From contig JAHHEN010000006.1 in the NCBI GenBank assembly GCA_018982785.1, positions 331,001-395,000 on the forward strand: a DNA stretch of 64,000 nt, read 5' to 3'. Every line of letters begins with the position of its first letter. Within the stretch, counting starts at the first letter, position 1. Under the pieces are notes generated by a model. It worked only from the letters and a program-made list of their open reading frames with translations, did no database searches and was not told the DNA's origin. The DNA is from Enterococcus innesii (GTDB taxonomy: Bacteria; Bacillota; Bacilli; Lactobacillales; Enterococcaceae). Below, in pieces: positions 10,277 to 18,067 of the stretch. Made by a program: the position numbers and the translations under genes.

Positions 10277-10611
10277 CCGACTAACCTCCTCATATCTGCT
10301 AAAAATTTAGCTTTTTGTGCAATATAAGCTGGTTTCATGTACGGTTGTGCCGCCATAAAGCGTGTGCCCCATTCCACGTAGCCGCTATAATCAGCCCCTG
10401 CCAATGACATAGCAGAAAAACCGTTATCCAGAATGCTGAAAGTGATTGATCTCCGTAAGAAACTTGTGTCTACAGGAGCTTTCCTTTGAGCTGTCTCGTT
10501 CATTTCGGCGCCGTTCGCTCGAACGATTTGCCGGACTTCTTTCATTTGCATGTTTCGTGCCAGTTTCTGGTCTAAGGCTTGAAGCCCTTTAACTTGAAAC
10601 CCTCTGCCCAT
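10273..10611 (-). CDS. HK97 gp10-like head-tail joining protein
   Basis: 112 residues. Contains the gp10 family pattern: a basic N-terminal helix (LQALDQKLARNMQM), APVDTSFLRRSI in the middle and YSGYVEWGTRFMAAQPYMKPA near the end. The family sits at the head-tail interface. Overlaps the upstream head-closure gene by 23 nt and the next gene by 4 nt. Confidence 0.82.
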   Translation of the reverse strand: MGRGFQVKGLQALDQKLARNMQMKEVRQIVRANGAEMNETAQRKAPVDTSFLRRSITFSILDNGFSAMSLAGADYSGYVEWGTRFMAAQPYMKPAYIAQKAKFLADMRRLVG

Positions 10612-10921
10612 TTTGCACCACTTCTTTCACAATCAAAGTGTTGCGACCTGCTGGTTTTTTGTGAGTTGCTAGTTCATAAACTCGTCCTTCGAACTCGATT
10701 TGATCAAATGCTGGCATTGTTTCCAACGGCTGCAAACGGATAACTTTTGCACCTTGTTGGATATCGCCGAATATCTCAATTGATCGAACTAGACCTATAT
10801 CAGTCACATTCGCTTGAACGATTTTTCTCTTGGTGTCTCCCGGTACCCACACCGCTGTCACAGTATCGTATACATCCTTTGTAAGTTTAATTACGAAGGT
10901 TATTTCGTCGTTATATCTCAA
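10589..10921 (-). CDS. Head closure / head-tail adaptor protein
   Basis: 110 residues of the small phage head-tail adaptor type (SPP1 gp16/HK97 gp7-like position). Mostly beta: MRYNDEITFVIKLTKDVYD, then FEGRVYELATHKKPAGRNTLIVKEV. It lies between the DNA-packaging connector and the gp10-like gene and overlaps both, indicating one translationally coupled connector block. Confidence 0.68.
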   Translation of the reverse strand: MRYNDEITFVIKLTKDVYDTVTAVWVPGDTKRKIVQANVTDIGLVRSIEIFGDIQQGAKVIRLQPLETMPAFDQIEFEGRVYELATHKKPAGRNTLIVKEVVQNGQRVSS

Positions 10922-11256
10922 AAGAACCCAATCCTTCCTCGGCGCGGCTTAAAGAACTCATCAAGCTCTTTACGCTTATACGCTTCAATCTCACGGTCAT
11001 ACTCGGCAAAATCAGACTCCGGAAAGGTCATTTTAAGACCTTCTTGATCAAACGAGGTCATGCCTTCTTGTCCGATACGATTGAATCGTTTCAGGGTCAC
11101 TTCATAAAGAACAGACTCAAATTCTTTGGGCAAATCAGAAGCGCCCAACAATGCAGTTAGGCGCTCTTTTGTGCGTTTTTCAATTACCGCAAGCTTTTCC
11201 TCAACGGTACCAGATAACAGGGCTTTAACGTCTTCGGTCACTGACATATTACTCAC
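10918..11256 (-). CDS. Head-tail connector (gp6/gp15-like)
   Basis: 112 residues, mainly helical (VTEDVKALLSGTVEEKLAVIEKR), as in phage gp6-like connector proteins that dock on the portal. It follows the capsid gene by overlap (the capsid stop at 11249 lies within its start region) and ends in an ATGA overlap with the head-closure gene. Confidence 0.7.
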   Translation of the reverse strand: MSNMSVTEDVKALLSGTVEEKLAVIEKRTKERLTALLGASDLPKEFESVLYEVTLKRFNRIGQEGMTSFDQEGLKMTFPESDFAEYDREIEAYKRKELDEFFKPRRGRIGFF

Positions 11257-12280
11257 CTAGCTTTGCAAGTAACTCGTCCTTCGTTTCCTTATCCGTATAC
11301 TCGATCCCCTGTTCATCCAAGATTGCTTTGATTTCAGATTTGTTAAGTTCTTTACCTGAACGTGTTTCTTGTTCCTCTGGCGCTTCCGGCGCAAGCATAG
11401 AGAATGCTTCATCCTTAACGATCATGAACCCGACATCCATTGTCACACGCATTGCGAACAGTTCTTGCTCAAACAAGTTGACCGGAGTGCCGTCTGCATT
11501 CAAGATCGTGGACAGTTGAGCTTCGGTAGAATGGGAGAAGTTTATATTAAACGGAATACCGTAAAACATGTTATTGAAATCTCCGGCGATCAATTCTCCT
11601 CGATCCATTTCTTCTTTAAACACTGTTGGGCGTCCGTCAATGTTACCCGTAGACGGATCATACAGAAAATCTGTGGTATTCCCGCGAACAGCATGCACTT
11701 GGCGCAAAGCAGATTTGTTTTTCGGAGATGAAACAAACGCATTTACGTTGAATCCTTCATCTTCAACTTTGCCCTGCAAATCGATGATGTTTTCATAATC
11801 CAAATCACCGATGATCAAATTTCCTGACTCTTCTACAGACTCAGCCAAGGATTGTGGGAAAGGGTTGTCCTGATTCAATAATGTTGCATTATCAAACTTC
11901 TTGTAAAACGCTTCTGCAATCTTCGGAGACATTTCGTTGAAAAAGTTAGAAAAAGAATAATTTAGGTATTCGCGAGAACACAAGACAATAGTACCTAGCT
12001 TGTAAGCGCGCATTGTGATCGGCAAGTAAGTAGGTGCGGTTGTTCGGATTTTCTCACCCTCTCCAACCCAATATGCGCCGATGCCGCCTGCGTAATAATC
12101 AAATGTTTTTTCTAGGTCTGTCATTTCTTCGTATTTCGCTAGCTGCATTACTTTCGAGTTAGTCATGACCTCTTCTAAGATCAATCTGTTGTGTTTATCC
12201 GGGATCGTCCCGTCTGTCATTTGATGAACCATCACGTGATCCGGATTCCATGTTTGCGGTGTTAATACTGGTTTTGGCAT
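11249..12280 (-). CDS. Major capsid protein, HK97 fold, with C-terminal HeH/SAP-like tail
   Basis: 343 residues in the standard place after the scaffold. Residues ~1-300 read as an HK97-type capsid protein (TYLPITMRAYKLGTIVLCSRE; NFFNEMSPKIAEAFYKKFD; FSHSTEAQLSTI). After an acidic linker (~301-312) the last ~32 residues (LNKSEIKAILDEQGIEYTD...ELLAKLGE) match the HeH/SAP-like helix-extended-helix seen at the end of some enterococcal and lactobacillal capsid proteins. That domain's role (nucleic-acid or tail contact) is not established. Shine-Dalgarno AAGAGGAACTAAAT. Confidence 0.88.
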   Translation of the reverse strand: MPKPVLTPQTWNPDHVMVHQMTDGTIPDKHNRLILEEVMTNSKVMQLAKYEEMTDLEKTFDYYAGGIGAYWVGEGEKIRTTAPTYLPITMRAYKLGTIVLCSREYLNYSFSNFFNEMSPKIAEAFYKKFDNATLLNQDNPFPQSLAESVEESGNLIIGDLDYENIIDLQGKVEDEGFNVNAFVSSPKNKSALRQVHAVRGNTTDFLYDPSTGNIDGRPTVFKEEMDRGELIAGDFNNMFYGIPFNINFSHSTEAQLSTILNADGTPVNLFEQELFAMRVTMDVGFMIVKDEAFSMLAPEAPEEQETRSGKELNKSEIKAILDEQGIEYTDKETKDELLAKLGE

Positions 12281-12300
12281 ATTTAGTTCCTCTTTTCCTC

Positions 12301-12867
12301 TTATTTAATGATTCTTGCGTTTTTAGCCATTTCAGCTTTTGAGTTATTTTGTTTTACACCAGAGAATTGGCCTCCTGCCGCAGGTGGTGTTTGGCGTGCA
12401 TTTTCTTTCTTGATCTTTGATACAAACGAAGTAATCACTTCTACAGCCTTCTTGGTTTCTTCTGCATCCTCTCTTGTAACCAGAGCGATCAGATCTTCAT
12501 CGTGCGGCAACTCAGCTTCTGACAGCATTTTAGATGCTTCTGACGCCATTTCTTTCAAAGCTGCTTCTCGCTCAAGCTTAGCGACTTTCTCTTCGAGTTG
12601 TTGCTTCTCGTGCTTCGCTTTTTCTTCGGCGTTCATTTTGGCAAGTTTTTCTGCTTCGGCTTGTTTGTCTTCAAGCTCTTTTTTGATTTTGTCACGTTCG
12701 GCATTCAGCATTTTGGATACTTCATCGCGAGAAAAGGTTTTTCCACCTTCTGGTTTTTCTGGATCAGGCGGTGTTGCACCTTGTCCCCCCTCTGGAAGTG
12801 TGCCACCTTCTGGATCTTCTGCAAAAAACTGTAGTTTCATCGGCAATAAAAATTTCTTACTTTTCAT
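12301..12867 (-). CDS. Capsid scaffolding protein (DUF4355-like)
   Basis: 188 residues, directly before the capsid gene. A Gly/Pro/Glu-rich N-terminus is followed by a long, highly charged coiled coil (~55-125, EKLAKMNAEEKAKHEKQQLE) and a short Gly/Asn-containing C-terminal end, as in the DUF4355 scaffold family. It guides procapsid assembly and is normally removed. Start at 12867 has GGAGGACAAAC; MKLQFFAED nine codons later is an alternative. Confidence 0.8.
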   Translation of the reverse strand: MKSKKFLLPMKLQFFAEDPEGGTLPEGGQGATPPDPEKPEGGKTFSRDEVSKMLNAERDKIKKELEDKQAEAEKLAKMNAEEKAKHEKQQLEEKVAKLEREAALKEMASEASKMLSEAELPHDEDLIALVTREDAEETKKAVEVITSFVSKIKKENARQTPPAAGGQFSGVKQNNSKAEMAKNARIIK

Positions 12868-12881
12868 GTTTGTCCTCCGCA

Positions 12882-12981
12882 GTTACGACCGCTACCCGAT
12901 AATTTTAGTGAGTTACGCCCACTAGCCGAAATAAAGTGATCGGTTACGCCAATCAATCGAGACTGCTTTTTCTTTTACGCC
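12882..12981. repeat. Four phased copies of a TTACGCC motif ahead of the scaffold gene
   Basis: On the + strand GTTACGACC, GTTACGCCC, GTTACGCCA and TTTACGCCT occur with TACG at 12884, 12914, 12945 and 12976, i.e. spacings of 30, 31 and 31 nt. The intervening sequence is partly repeated (CCGATAATTTTAGTGA and CCGAAATAAAGTGA). It lies in the only sizeable gap of the head operon, between the terminator after the zinc-ribbon gene and the scaffold start. It resembles a regulator-binding array or a structured leader. Confidence 0.6.
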
Positions 12982-13003
12982 TAAAAGTGAAAAGGCAAAA
13001 TAA

Positions 13004-13027
13004 AAAGCCCAGCATCAGCTAGACTTT
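13004..13027 (-). terminator. Terminator after the portal/MuF block
   Basis: On the - strand, arms AAAGTCTAGC and GCTGGGCTTT pair over ten positions (three G-U) around a TGAT loop and are followed by TTATTTT. It overlaps the end of the zinc-ribbon gene and separates the packaging genes from scaffold/capsid. Confidence 0.7.
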
Positions 13028-13278
13028 ATTTCTTCACTCAATTCTGAGATTAACTGTTGAATCTTATCGGCGAGTTTTCGCTTCTGCACCATATTCACAG
13101 TGCTTTGCTGACGTTTCAAAAGTTTTCTGATGTGAGAATTGGTGTAGTGCACTGTCACTTTATGGTCGCAATTCTCGCATTGCGCATAGGTGTGTTTAGT
13201 ATCCCCACGAACGCGTTCAGTGTGATAATTGACGGCCGTAAAGCCGCGACATGCGGGACATGTGACTTTATTTCGCAT
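13015..13278 (-). CDS. Small zinc-ribbon protein
   Basis: 87 residues from the ATG at 13278 (ACGGAGGTTAAT before it); the open frame upstream overlaps the MuF gene and is not used. Two Cys pairs, CPAC near residue 6 and CENC near residue 35, form a zinc ribbon of the Ogr/transcription-factor type. The C-terminal half is a basic helix. It may bind DNA or RNA; Ogr/Delta-type proteins activate late genes in P2-like phages, but here function is unknown. Its position beside the phased repeat array is notable. Confidence 0.65.
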   Translation of the reverse strand: MRNKVTCPACRGFTAVNYHTERVRGDTKHTYAQCENCDHKVTVHYTNSHIRKLLKRQQSTVNMVQKRKLADKIQQLISELSEEIKSS

Positions 13279-13279
13279 A

Positions 13280-14179
13280 TTAACCTCCGTCTTTTTTGAC
13301 ATATGGTGCTGTGCTGCATCGGCAGTTTGGATGCATTGGCGGTGCATTCGTGCCAATCTCAAAGTCCGCAACAGCAAAGACTTTCTCGGCAAGCTCTGCA
13401 CAAACACTGCATGCAGATGGTTCAGCGATGTAGATAAAATGTTCTACCCCGTATTGCTTGTAGCTTTCCAACTGGACCCCTAGTTGTATACGAGCGGTTT
13501 CTGTGCGCATAAGCCGTTCTGCTTCGTAACGTTTCGCGTTGAACAGGTCGCGCAACTGCCTAGCCAAAGCATTTGGATGTTTGCCTTGGATGATCGACAT
13601 CGTCAATAAACGATCCAGTTCTGCTTTTAGTGCTGCCATATTTCCCCAAATACGCTGAGAGAAGGTCGCCCCGTGAAAAGAAGCACCAGCCAGCTGCCTC
13701 ACAAACTTTGTGTAGCCGGGAAAAACATTTTCATTCATGATCCCAGCTCGGCGGCGAGCCTCGGCTAATCCTGCTTTAGTCAAAATATCTGCTGTGTATC
13801 GGTTCATGTCATCTGACATTGCGATCAATTCAAGTCCTATTTGAGACTTAACGAGTTCTAGCCGATTGACCCGCATCGTGAGGTTATGCAGCTTCATCTC
13901 TCGATTAGCAGTTCTGGAGAAGTTCTTTTCTCGAACGTATCGCTTTGCTTTACGTTGATAGGCTTTTACGTCCATCTCAGATGCTGCTTTTTTCGCCTCG
14001 GTGATGGTAATACCGTTCTTACCTGCAAAATTGTCCCAGTTTGCTTTGATCTCTTTTTCAATCTGATCGAGCGCTTGCTGATACCTTCTAGCAATTTGAC
14101 GATTTATTGCTGCTTCACTCTCGATTTGTTGCTGGATCCACTCCTGTTCCCTCTTCTTCCAGTATGTCATCGCCCCCAC
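13280..14179 (-). CDS. Minor head protein, SPP1 gp7 / MuF family
   Basis: 299 residues. N-terminal helical half (MTYWKKREQEWIQQQIESEA). C-terminal Mu-gpF domain with ERLMRTETARIQL, then CSVCAELAEKVFAVADFEIGT and PPMHPNCRCSTAPY, whose Cys/His cluster (CxxC...HPNCRC) is the family signature. It binds the portal and is carried in the capsid, helping DNA delivery. No extra toxin domain is appended. Overlaps the portal gene by 65 nt. Confidence 0.85.
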   Translation of the reverse strand: MGAMTYWKKREQEWIQQQIESEAAINRQIARRYQQALDQIEKEIKANWDNFAGKNGITITEAKKAASEMDVKAYQRKAKRYVREKNFSRTANREMKLHNLTMRVNRLELVKSQIGLELIAMSDDMNRYTADILTKAGLAEARRRAGIMNENVFPGYTKFVRQLAGASFHGATFSQRIWGNMAALKAELDRLLTMSIIQGKHPNALARQLRDLFNAKRYEAERLMRTETARIQLGVQLESYKQYGVEHFIYIAEPSACSVCAELAEKVFAVADFEIGTNAPPMHPNCRCSTAPYVKKDGG

Positions 14180-15688
14180 CTCCGAACTGCTCAGGATAGT
14201 CTGGAGCCTTCGGAATACTTGGGCGCTCTTCTGCTACCCTCTCAATCTCATCCTTCACACTATCAATGAACGAGGCTAGTCCTAACATCGTTTCTTGACT
14301 GATCTCCGCACCTGCCTCGACTAATGCTTTAAGCTCCTCTAGGATCGCTTTTGGCATGTTAGGTACGAATGTTACCTTGATCTCATTAAGATCAGCATTT
14401 GATAACTCATTAATTCCTGCACGAAGATTAAACAAAAGACGGTAACGACGCATAAGCCCCTTTTTGAACAGCCGTTGCTTAACAGACGTCATCTGCTCGA
14501 ATCCAAAAAGCTTATGTTTCATCGCTTCGCCCGATTGATTGCTTGAAAAGTTCTGATCTGTCAAATCGGGGACCATCGACATCTCGTGTATATCCGCTCT
14601 AATACGATCTTTATAAGCTTCCACGCCTGCAACGTCGTACTGCTTATAAATATATCCTGCTGACACATTCGTCTTATTTCCGTTGATGTCGGTGCCGGAC
14701 TCAAGCATAAGTATGTTTCCATCCTTTTGCTTAAGGACATCCTCGGTCGAATACTTGTCGGGATCGATATCACCACTAATCACTAAAAGCGCATCGTTGA
14801 GATCCGTCATGTAATTTGCAGTGTCAGATTGTCCAGCATCGTATAAATCAATTAGTGACAGTACATCTTCGTAAATGCCCATCCGAAATCGATTTGGTGC
14901 AAACTCAGTGATCTGTACTTCTTTGTACTCGTGAAACGCGTCTTTTGGGTTCTTGAGTGCCAAAGTCGCTAGATTCGTTTCATCGAAAGTCACGACCTTA
15001 TTGGCGGTATAGATGATTGGCTGGAATATGTTTGATCCCCGTGATCGCCGAATCGGGTCTTTGGATACCTTACCGCGGCGATTGGTTCGCGACGAACATT
15101 CGTGTCGTAAACTAGGAACGTCTCGAAAACATTTGAGAGGTCGATGTAATCCTCATCATCCTGCCCTCGGTGGATGATTTCATAAGCTCGTCCGTATTTA
15201 ACCATGTCGAGCCATATTTCCGCGTTGTGGCCGTCTATGTCATTGTTCACATTGAATTCATCGACAGTATCTTGTGCTTTTCCTTTCTCAACTTGGACCT
15301 TAATGGGATTGCCCGTGTTGTACCCAACATCGAAAGTCGCAAGTACTTTCCCAAAATTATGGGCGCTGCGATGATCCGCCTTATCCTTCTCCTTACGGCG
15401 TCGATTAGATAGAATGTTGCTGTTTTTTGCTTTGTAGTATGCGTCGAGCACTTCTAATCGCGGTACTTGGTGCTCCGCATGATGTCTGATCATAGCGGCT
15501 AAAGTCTCGGTATTGTTAAGCAGATCCTCTGCGCTCGTATAGCGGTAATGAATATTAGATTCAACACTGAAATCCACATAATTTGTTGTAACTCCAACCG
15601 TATTTCTTGACCCCACGCCCTGCTCAAACTCATTAACTTTCTTGATCTGGCTATCGTCTTTTTCGATTTCTTCTTCCAACTTCATCAA
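14115..15688 (-). CDS. Portal protein, SPP1 gp6 family (apparent frameshift near 15,060)
   Basis: Dodecameric portal through which DNA is packaged. The N-terminal frame (14990-15688) has YRYTSAEDLLNN and DAYYKAKNSNI, and a YDVGYNTGNPI-like segment (FDVGYNTGNPIKV). The C-terminal frame (14115-14993) continues with ITEFAPNRFRMGIYEDVLSLIDLYD, the central portal region, and an acidic end. The frames join if one A is added to the AAA run at 15060-15062, giving PKDPIRR...; the protein is then ~525 residues, normal for the family. Confidence 0.85.
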
Positions 15689-15691
15689 CTC

Positions 15692-16996
15692 CTATCCAAA
15701 AAATCTCTTGGCCATCTGCATCTTCTTATCGACATTCGGTTTCTTTTTAAGCTTCGTGATCGCTTCGCTTAGTGCATACCTAATCGCGTCAATGCAATGG
15801 TTGTAAGTATCAACAGGCTCATTTTTATACTCGCCTGTCTTTTTATCTTTTTTCCACGTATAGTTCTCAAATTCCTCGATGGTTTTAAAGCAACGCTCAT
15901 CGATCACTATCCGATATTGCTGGATGAATTGGATCCCTTGCATTATCGACCCTTTGCCTTTTTTCACTGCTTGAATTCGAGGGATTTCTTTGGTTGCTAT
16001 TTCTGCTATTGATTTCAACTCAGCTGAGTCTGCGTAAATCCGTTCTTTCGCATAGCCAAGACTTTTGATTGCCTCAGCGATCTGATTGTTCAGCATATGC
16101 TTTTTCACGTATTCGTCGACGATATATAGCGTTTTGTTTTTTTCATCGATCTTTACGTGCACAAAAGCCGACGGATCGTTAGTAAATCCAAAATCGAGCC
16201 CGAAAAAGCTCGGCAATGTTTTAAGAGCTTCTTTGTCCAGAAGTCGCTTCTCGTATTTCGGAAAAATCAATTTGTCGAGAGTGGCGAACTCACCTAATGC
16301 ATAGATGCGATAGTAGGCAGGGTTTCTTTGCTCTAACTCCTCGATGGTTTGCCTGTTCTCGGCATCCAAGAACTTATTGTTCTTGTAGGTCGTGTGGTGG
16401 ATCCCTACGCGCTTCGGATCAACTTCGGCCTCTTCACCGAAGAAATGCTTAAAAACCCAGTTAAGCTTGCTAACAGGGTTAAACATCAAAAATATTTGTC
16501 GCTGCTTGTGCTTTCGATCTCTCAAGCGCAATGTCAGCTGTGTATAGTCGTCAAGCGTAAACTCGGTAGCTTCTTCCATAACAACATCCGAGATACCTTT
16601 GATCGATTTGATTTTCTCAGGATCATCCATGCCCTTGAAAAGGAATTCTGCTCCGTTCGGCAAAGTAATGCGGAAGTCGGTCATATTAACTTTGCAGCGA
16701 TCTAACAACTCCCAGTCTGCCAAACAAGCCAAAACATCGGCAAAGATAGAGTCCTTGATTGATCTGCCTACTTTTCTGAGAAACAACACTTTACGAGGTT
16801 TTGCCCATTTCTTACAGGCTTTCGCGACTACTTTTTGCACAACGCCGTGTGATTTCCCGCTGCTTGCTCCGCCGTAATGGATCTCAGTAAACTTAGAATA
16901 ATCGAACAAGGTGTCATAAATATGCTTATTAAAGACTTTTGCAGGTTTATCAAACCTTAAAATGATATTTGTTTTCTTAGTCTGCCTCATCGCCAT
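15692..16996 (-). CDS. terL: Terminase large subunit
   Basis: 434 residues. ATPase domain: Walker A-like GGASSGKSH near residue 45, Walker B with acidic DVVMEEATE near 140, and motif III-like FLMFNPVSKLNWV. RNase H-like nuclease domain starting FFGLDFGFTNDPSAFV (~245) with acidic residues at DSAELKS (~325) and DAIRYALSEA (~405). It cuts concatemeric DNA and drives it into the procapsid through the portal. Overlaps the small subunit by 20 nt. Confidence 0.92.
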   Translation of the reverse strand: MAMRQTKKTNIILRFDKPAKVFNKHIYDTLFDYSKFTEIHYGGASSGKSHGVVQKVVAKACKKWAKPRKVLFLRKVGRSIKDSIFADVLACLADWELLDRCKVNMTDFRITLPNGAEFLFKGMDDPEKIKSIKGISDVVMEEATEFTLDDYTQLTLRLRDRKHKQRQIFLMFNPVSKLNWVFKHFFGEEAEVDPKRVGIHHTTYKNNKFLDAENRQTIEELEQRNPAYYRIYALGEFATLDKLIFPKYEKRLLDKEALKTLPSFFGLDFGFTNDPSAFVHVKIDEKNKTLYIVDEYVKKHMLNNQIAEAIKSLGYAKERIYADSAELKSIAEIATKEIPRIQAVKKGKGSIMQGIQFIQQYRIVIDERCFKTIEEFENYTWKKDKKTGEYKNEPVDTYNHCIDAIRYALSEAITKLKKKPNVDKKMQMAKRFFG

Positions 16997-17420
16997 CCCA
17001 CGCCCCGATATTAATCACGATATCACCTGTCTGCAGATCCACTTTATCGGTGAACAGCGCATGACGCTTGCCTAGTAGCTCTGCTGCTTTCAAGCGATCT
17101 TTTGCACTTACGTCAATTTCAGTGATTCCCTGTGCGCCTTCTCCTAAGCCGATCAGTGTCTGCTCAGTCTGCTCGCCTCGCATTATGGCTGTTAGGAATT
17201 CGAGGACCTCTGCAGCGTCTGCTTGACGCTGGTTGTGCATGATTTCTAACTGCTCATCAATATAAGATTTAAGGTTAACATTAGTTAACAGCCTACTCGC
17301 AGCAGCTTTGGCCACAGAATCTTTCTTCACGTTAGGATATGCAACTTTATAGGCTCGTGTACCGTTTAGATCTTTCAAATATTCATCAGCAAAAATTCGC
17401 TGTTTATCGGTCATTGTCAT
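16977..17420 (-). CDS. terS: Terminase small subunit
   Basis: ~147 residues from ATG 17420 (GAAGGTGAACAAC before it); an in-frame upstream extension passes into the terminator hairpin and is unlikely. Typical Terminase_2 pattern: KQRIFADEYLKDLNGTRAY helix-turn-helix, then KSYIDEQLEIM oligomerisation helix, then a beta C-terminus (VDLQTGDIVINIG). It recognises the packaging site on the phage DNA. Confidence 0.88.
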   Translation of the reverse strand: MTMTDKQRIFADEYLKDLNGTRAYKVAYPNVKKDSVAKAAASRLLTNVNLKSYIDEQLEIMHNQRQADAAEVLEFLTAIMRGEQTEQTLIGLGEGAQGITEIDVSAKDRLKAAELLGKRHALFTDKVDLQTGDIVINIGAWDGDEAD

Positions 17421-17447
17421 GTTGTTCACCTTCTTTCGCACAAAAAA

Positions 17448-17473
17448 GCACACTCTCTAAAAAGAAAGTGTGC
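17448..17473 (-). terminator. Terminator between the late promoter and the terminase gene
   Basis: On the - strand GCACACTTTC and GAGAGTGTGC form a ten-pair hairpin followed by TTTTTTG. It lies only ~25-50 nt after a -10 element (17499-17504) and before terS, so transcription of the whole late operon must pass it. Confidence 0.8.
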
Positions 17474-17498
17474 GTAGTTGGTCTGATTTCACGCTATC

Positions 17499-17542
17499 AT
17501 AATACCACAGAAAGCATGGCATTTTTTTGCAGATTTTTTGCA
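17499..17542 (-). promoter_or_regulatory. Candidate late promoter with upstream A-tract repeats
   Basis: A TGG-TATTAT extended -10 (17499-17504, - strand) has no -35 hexamer at the usual spacing (AAAAAA there). Two direct repeats TGCAAAAAA lie at 17534-17542 and 17523-17531, 11 bp apart, directly behind the stop of the late regulator gene. This suits an activator-dependent promoter. Confidence 0.5.
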
Positions 17543-18067
17543 TCACACAAAATCTATCGCAGCCGCGCCGAATAAAAGCACTGACATATCTTTGATGGCT
17601 GACTTGGTATCGCGATATACCGCTGTTTGCTCAACGTTCAGTTTTTCACACAGCTGCTTAACCGTCAGTCTTTCGGCTACCAAAAATCTGTACTTTAAGA
17701 CTTCAAAACGTCGTTTTTCTTCGACTGTCCCTTTGCTGCAGCTCCACTCATAGGCTCGCAACATGGTGTCCACATGCTTCATGATTTTCACAGTTTTCAA
17801 ATGGTATCGCTCAAGGGTTTCGAGGTTAAGCTCAGTTAGATCTAGTACAGAATCCTCGTACGCTTCGATCTCATACTCGTATTCTTCGGCCATCGCTTTC
17901 AATTTCGTGTAGTTCTTCATCAGCAAATCCGTATTTTTTAAGTTGCGCTCGCGTTGCTCCGCTTTTTCCTGTTTCCTCTTCTTTTCCAAATGTTTTGTTA
18001 CTGCTTCACTTGCAGCTTCTGTAATAATCTCAAGCTGATGCTTCGTCAGTCCGCTGTTTTTTGGCAT
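17543..18067 (-). CDS. Phage late-gene transcription regulator (ArpU/RinA-like by position)
   Basis: 174 residues. Basic and highly helical N-terminal two thirds with Lys/Glu-rich coiled coil (HLEKKRKQEKAEQRERNL). C-terminal sigma-region-4-like helix-turn-helix: FLVAERLTVKQLCEKLNVEQTAVYRDTKSAIKDM. The last gene before the terminase operon in Gram-positive phages is commonly an ArpU/RinA-type activator of packaging and lysis genes, and this fits by size, domain and place. The candidate late promoter starts right after its stop. Family name is my inference. Confidence 0.65.
   Translation of the reverse strand: MPKNSGLTKHQLEIITEAASEAVTKHLEKKRKQEKAEQRERNLKNTDLLMKNYTKLKAMAEEYEYEIEAYEDSVLDLTELNLETLERYHLKTVKIMKHVDTMLRAYEWSCSKGTVEEKRRFEVLKYRFLVAERLTVKQLCEKLNVEQTAVYRDTKSAIKDMSVLLFGAAAIDFV

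Noticed and set aside
13280..13407. N-terminal extension of the zinc-ribbon gene into the MuF gene.
   Set aside because: It is in another frame over conserved MuF coding sequence; the ATG at 13278 has a strong site.
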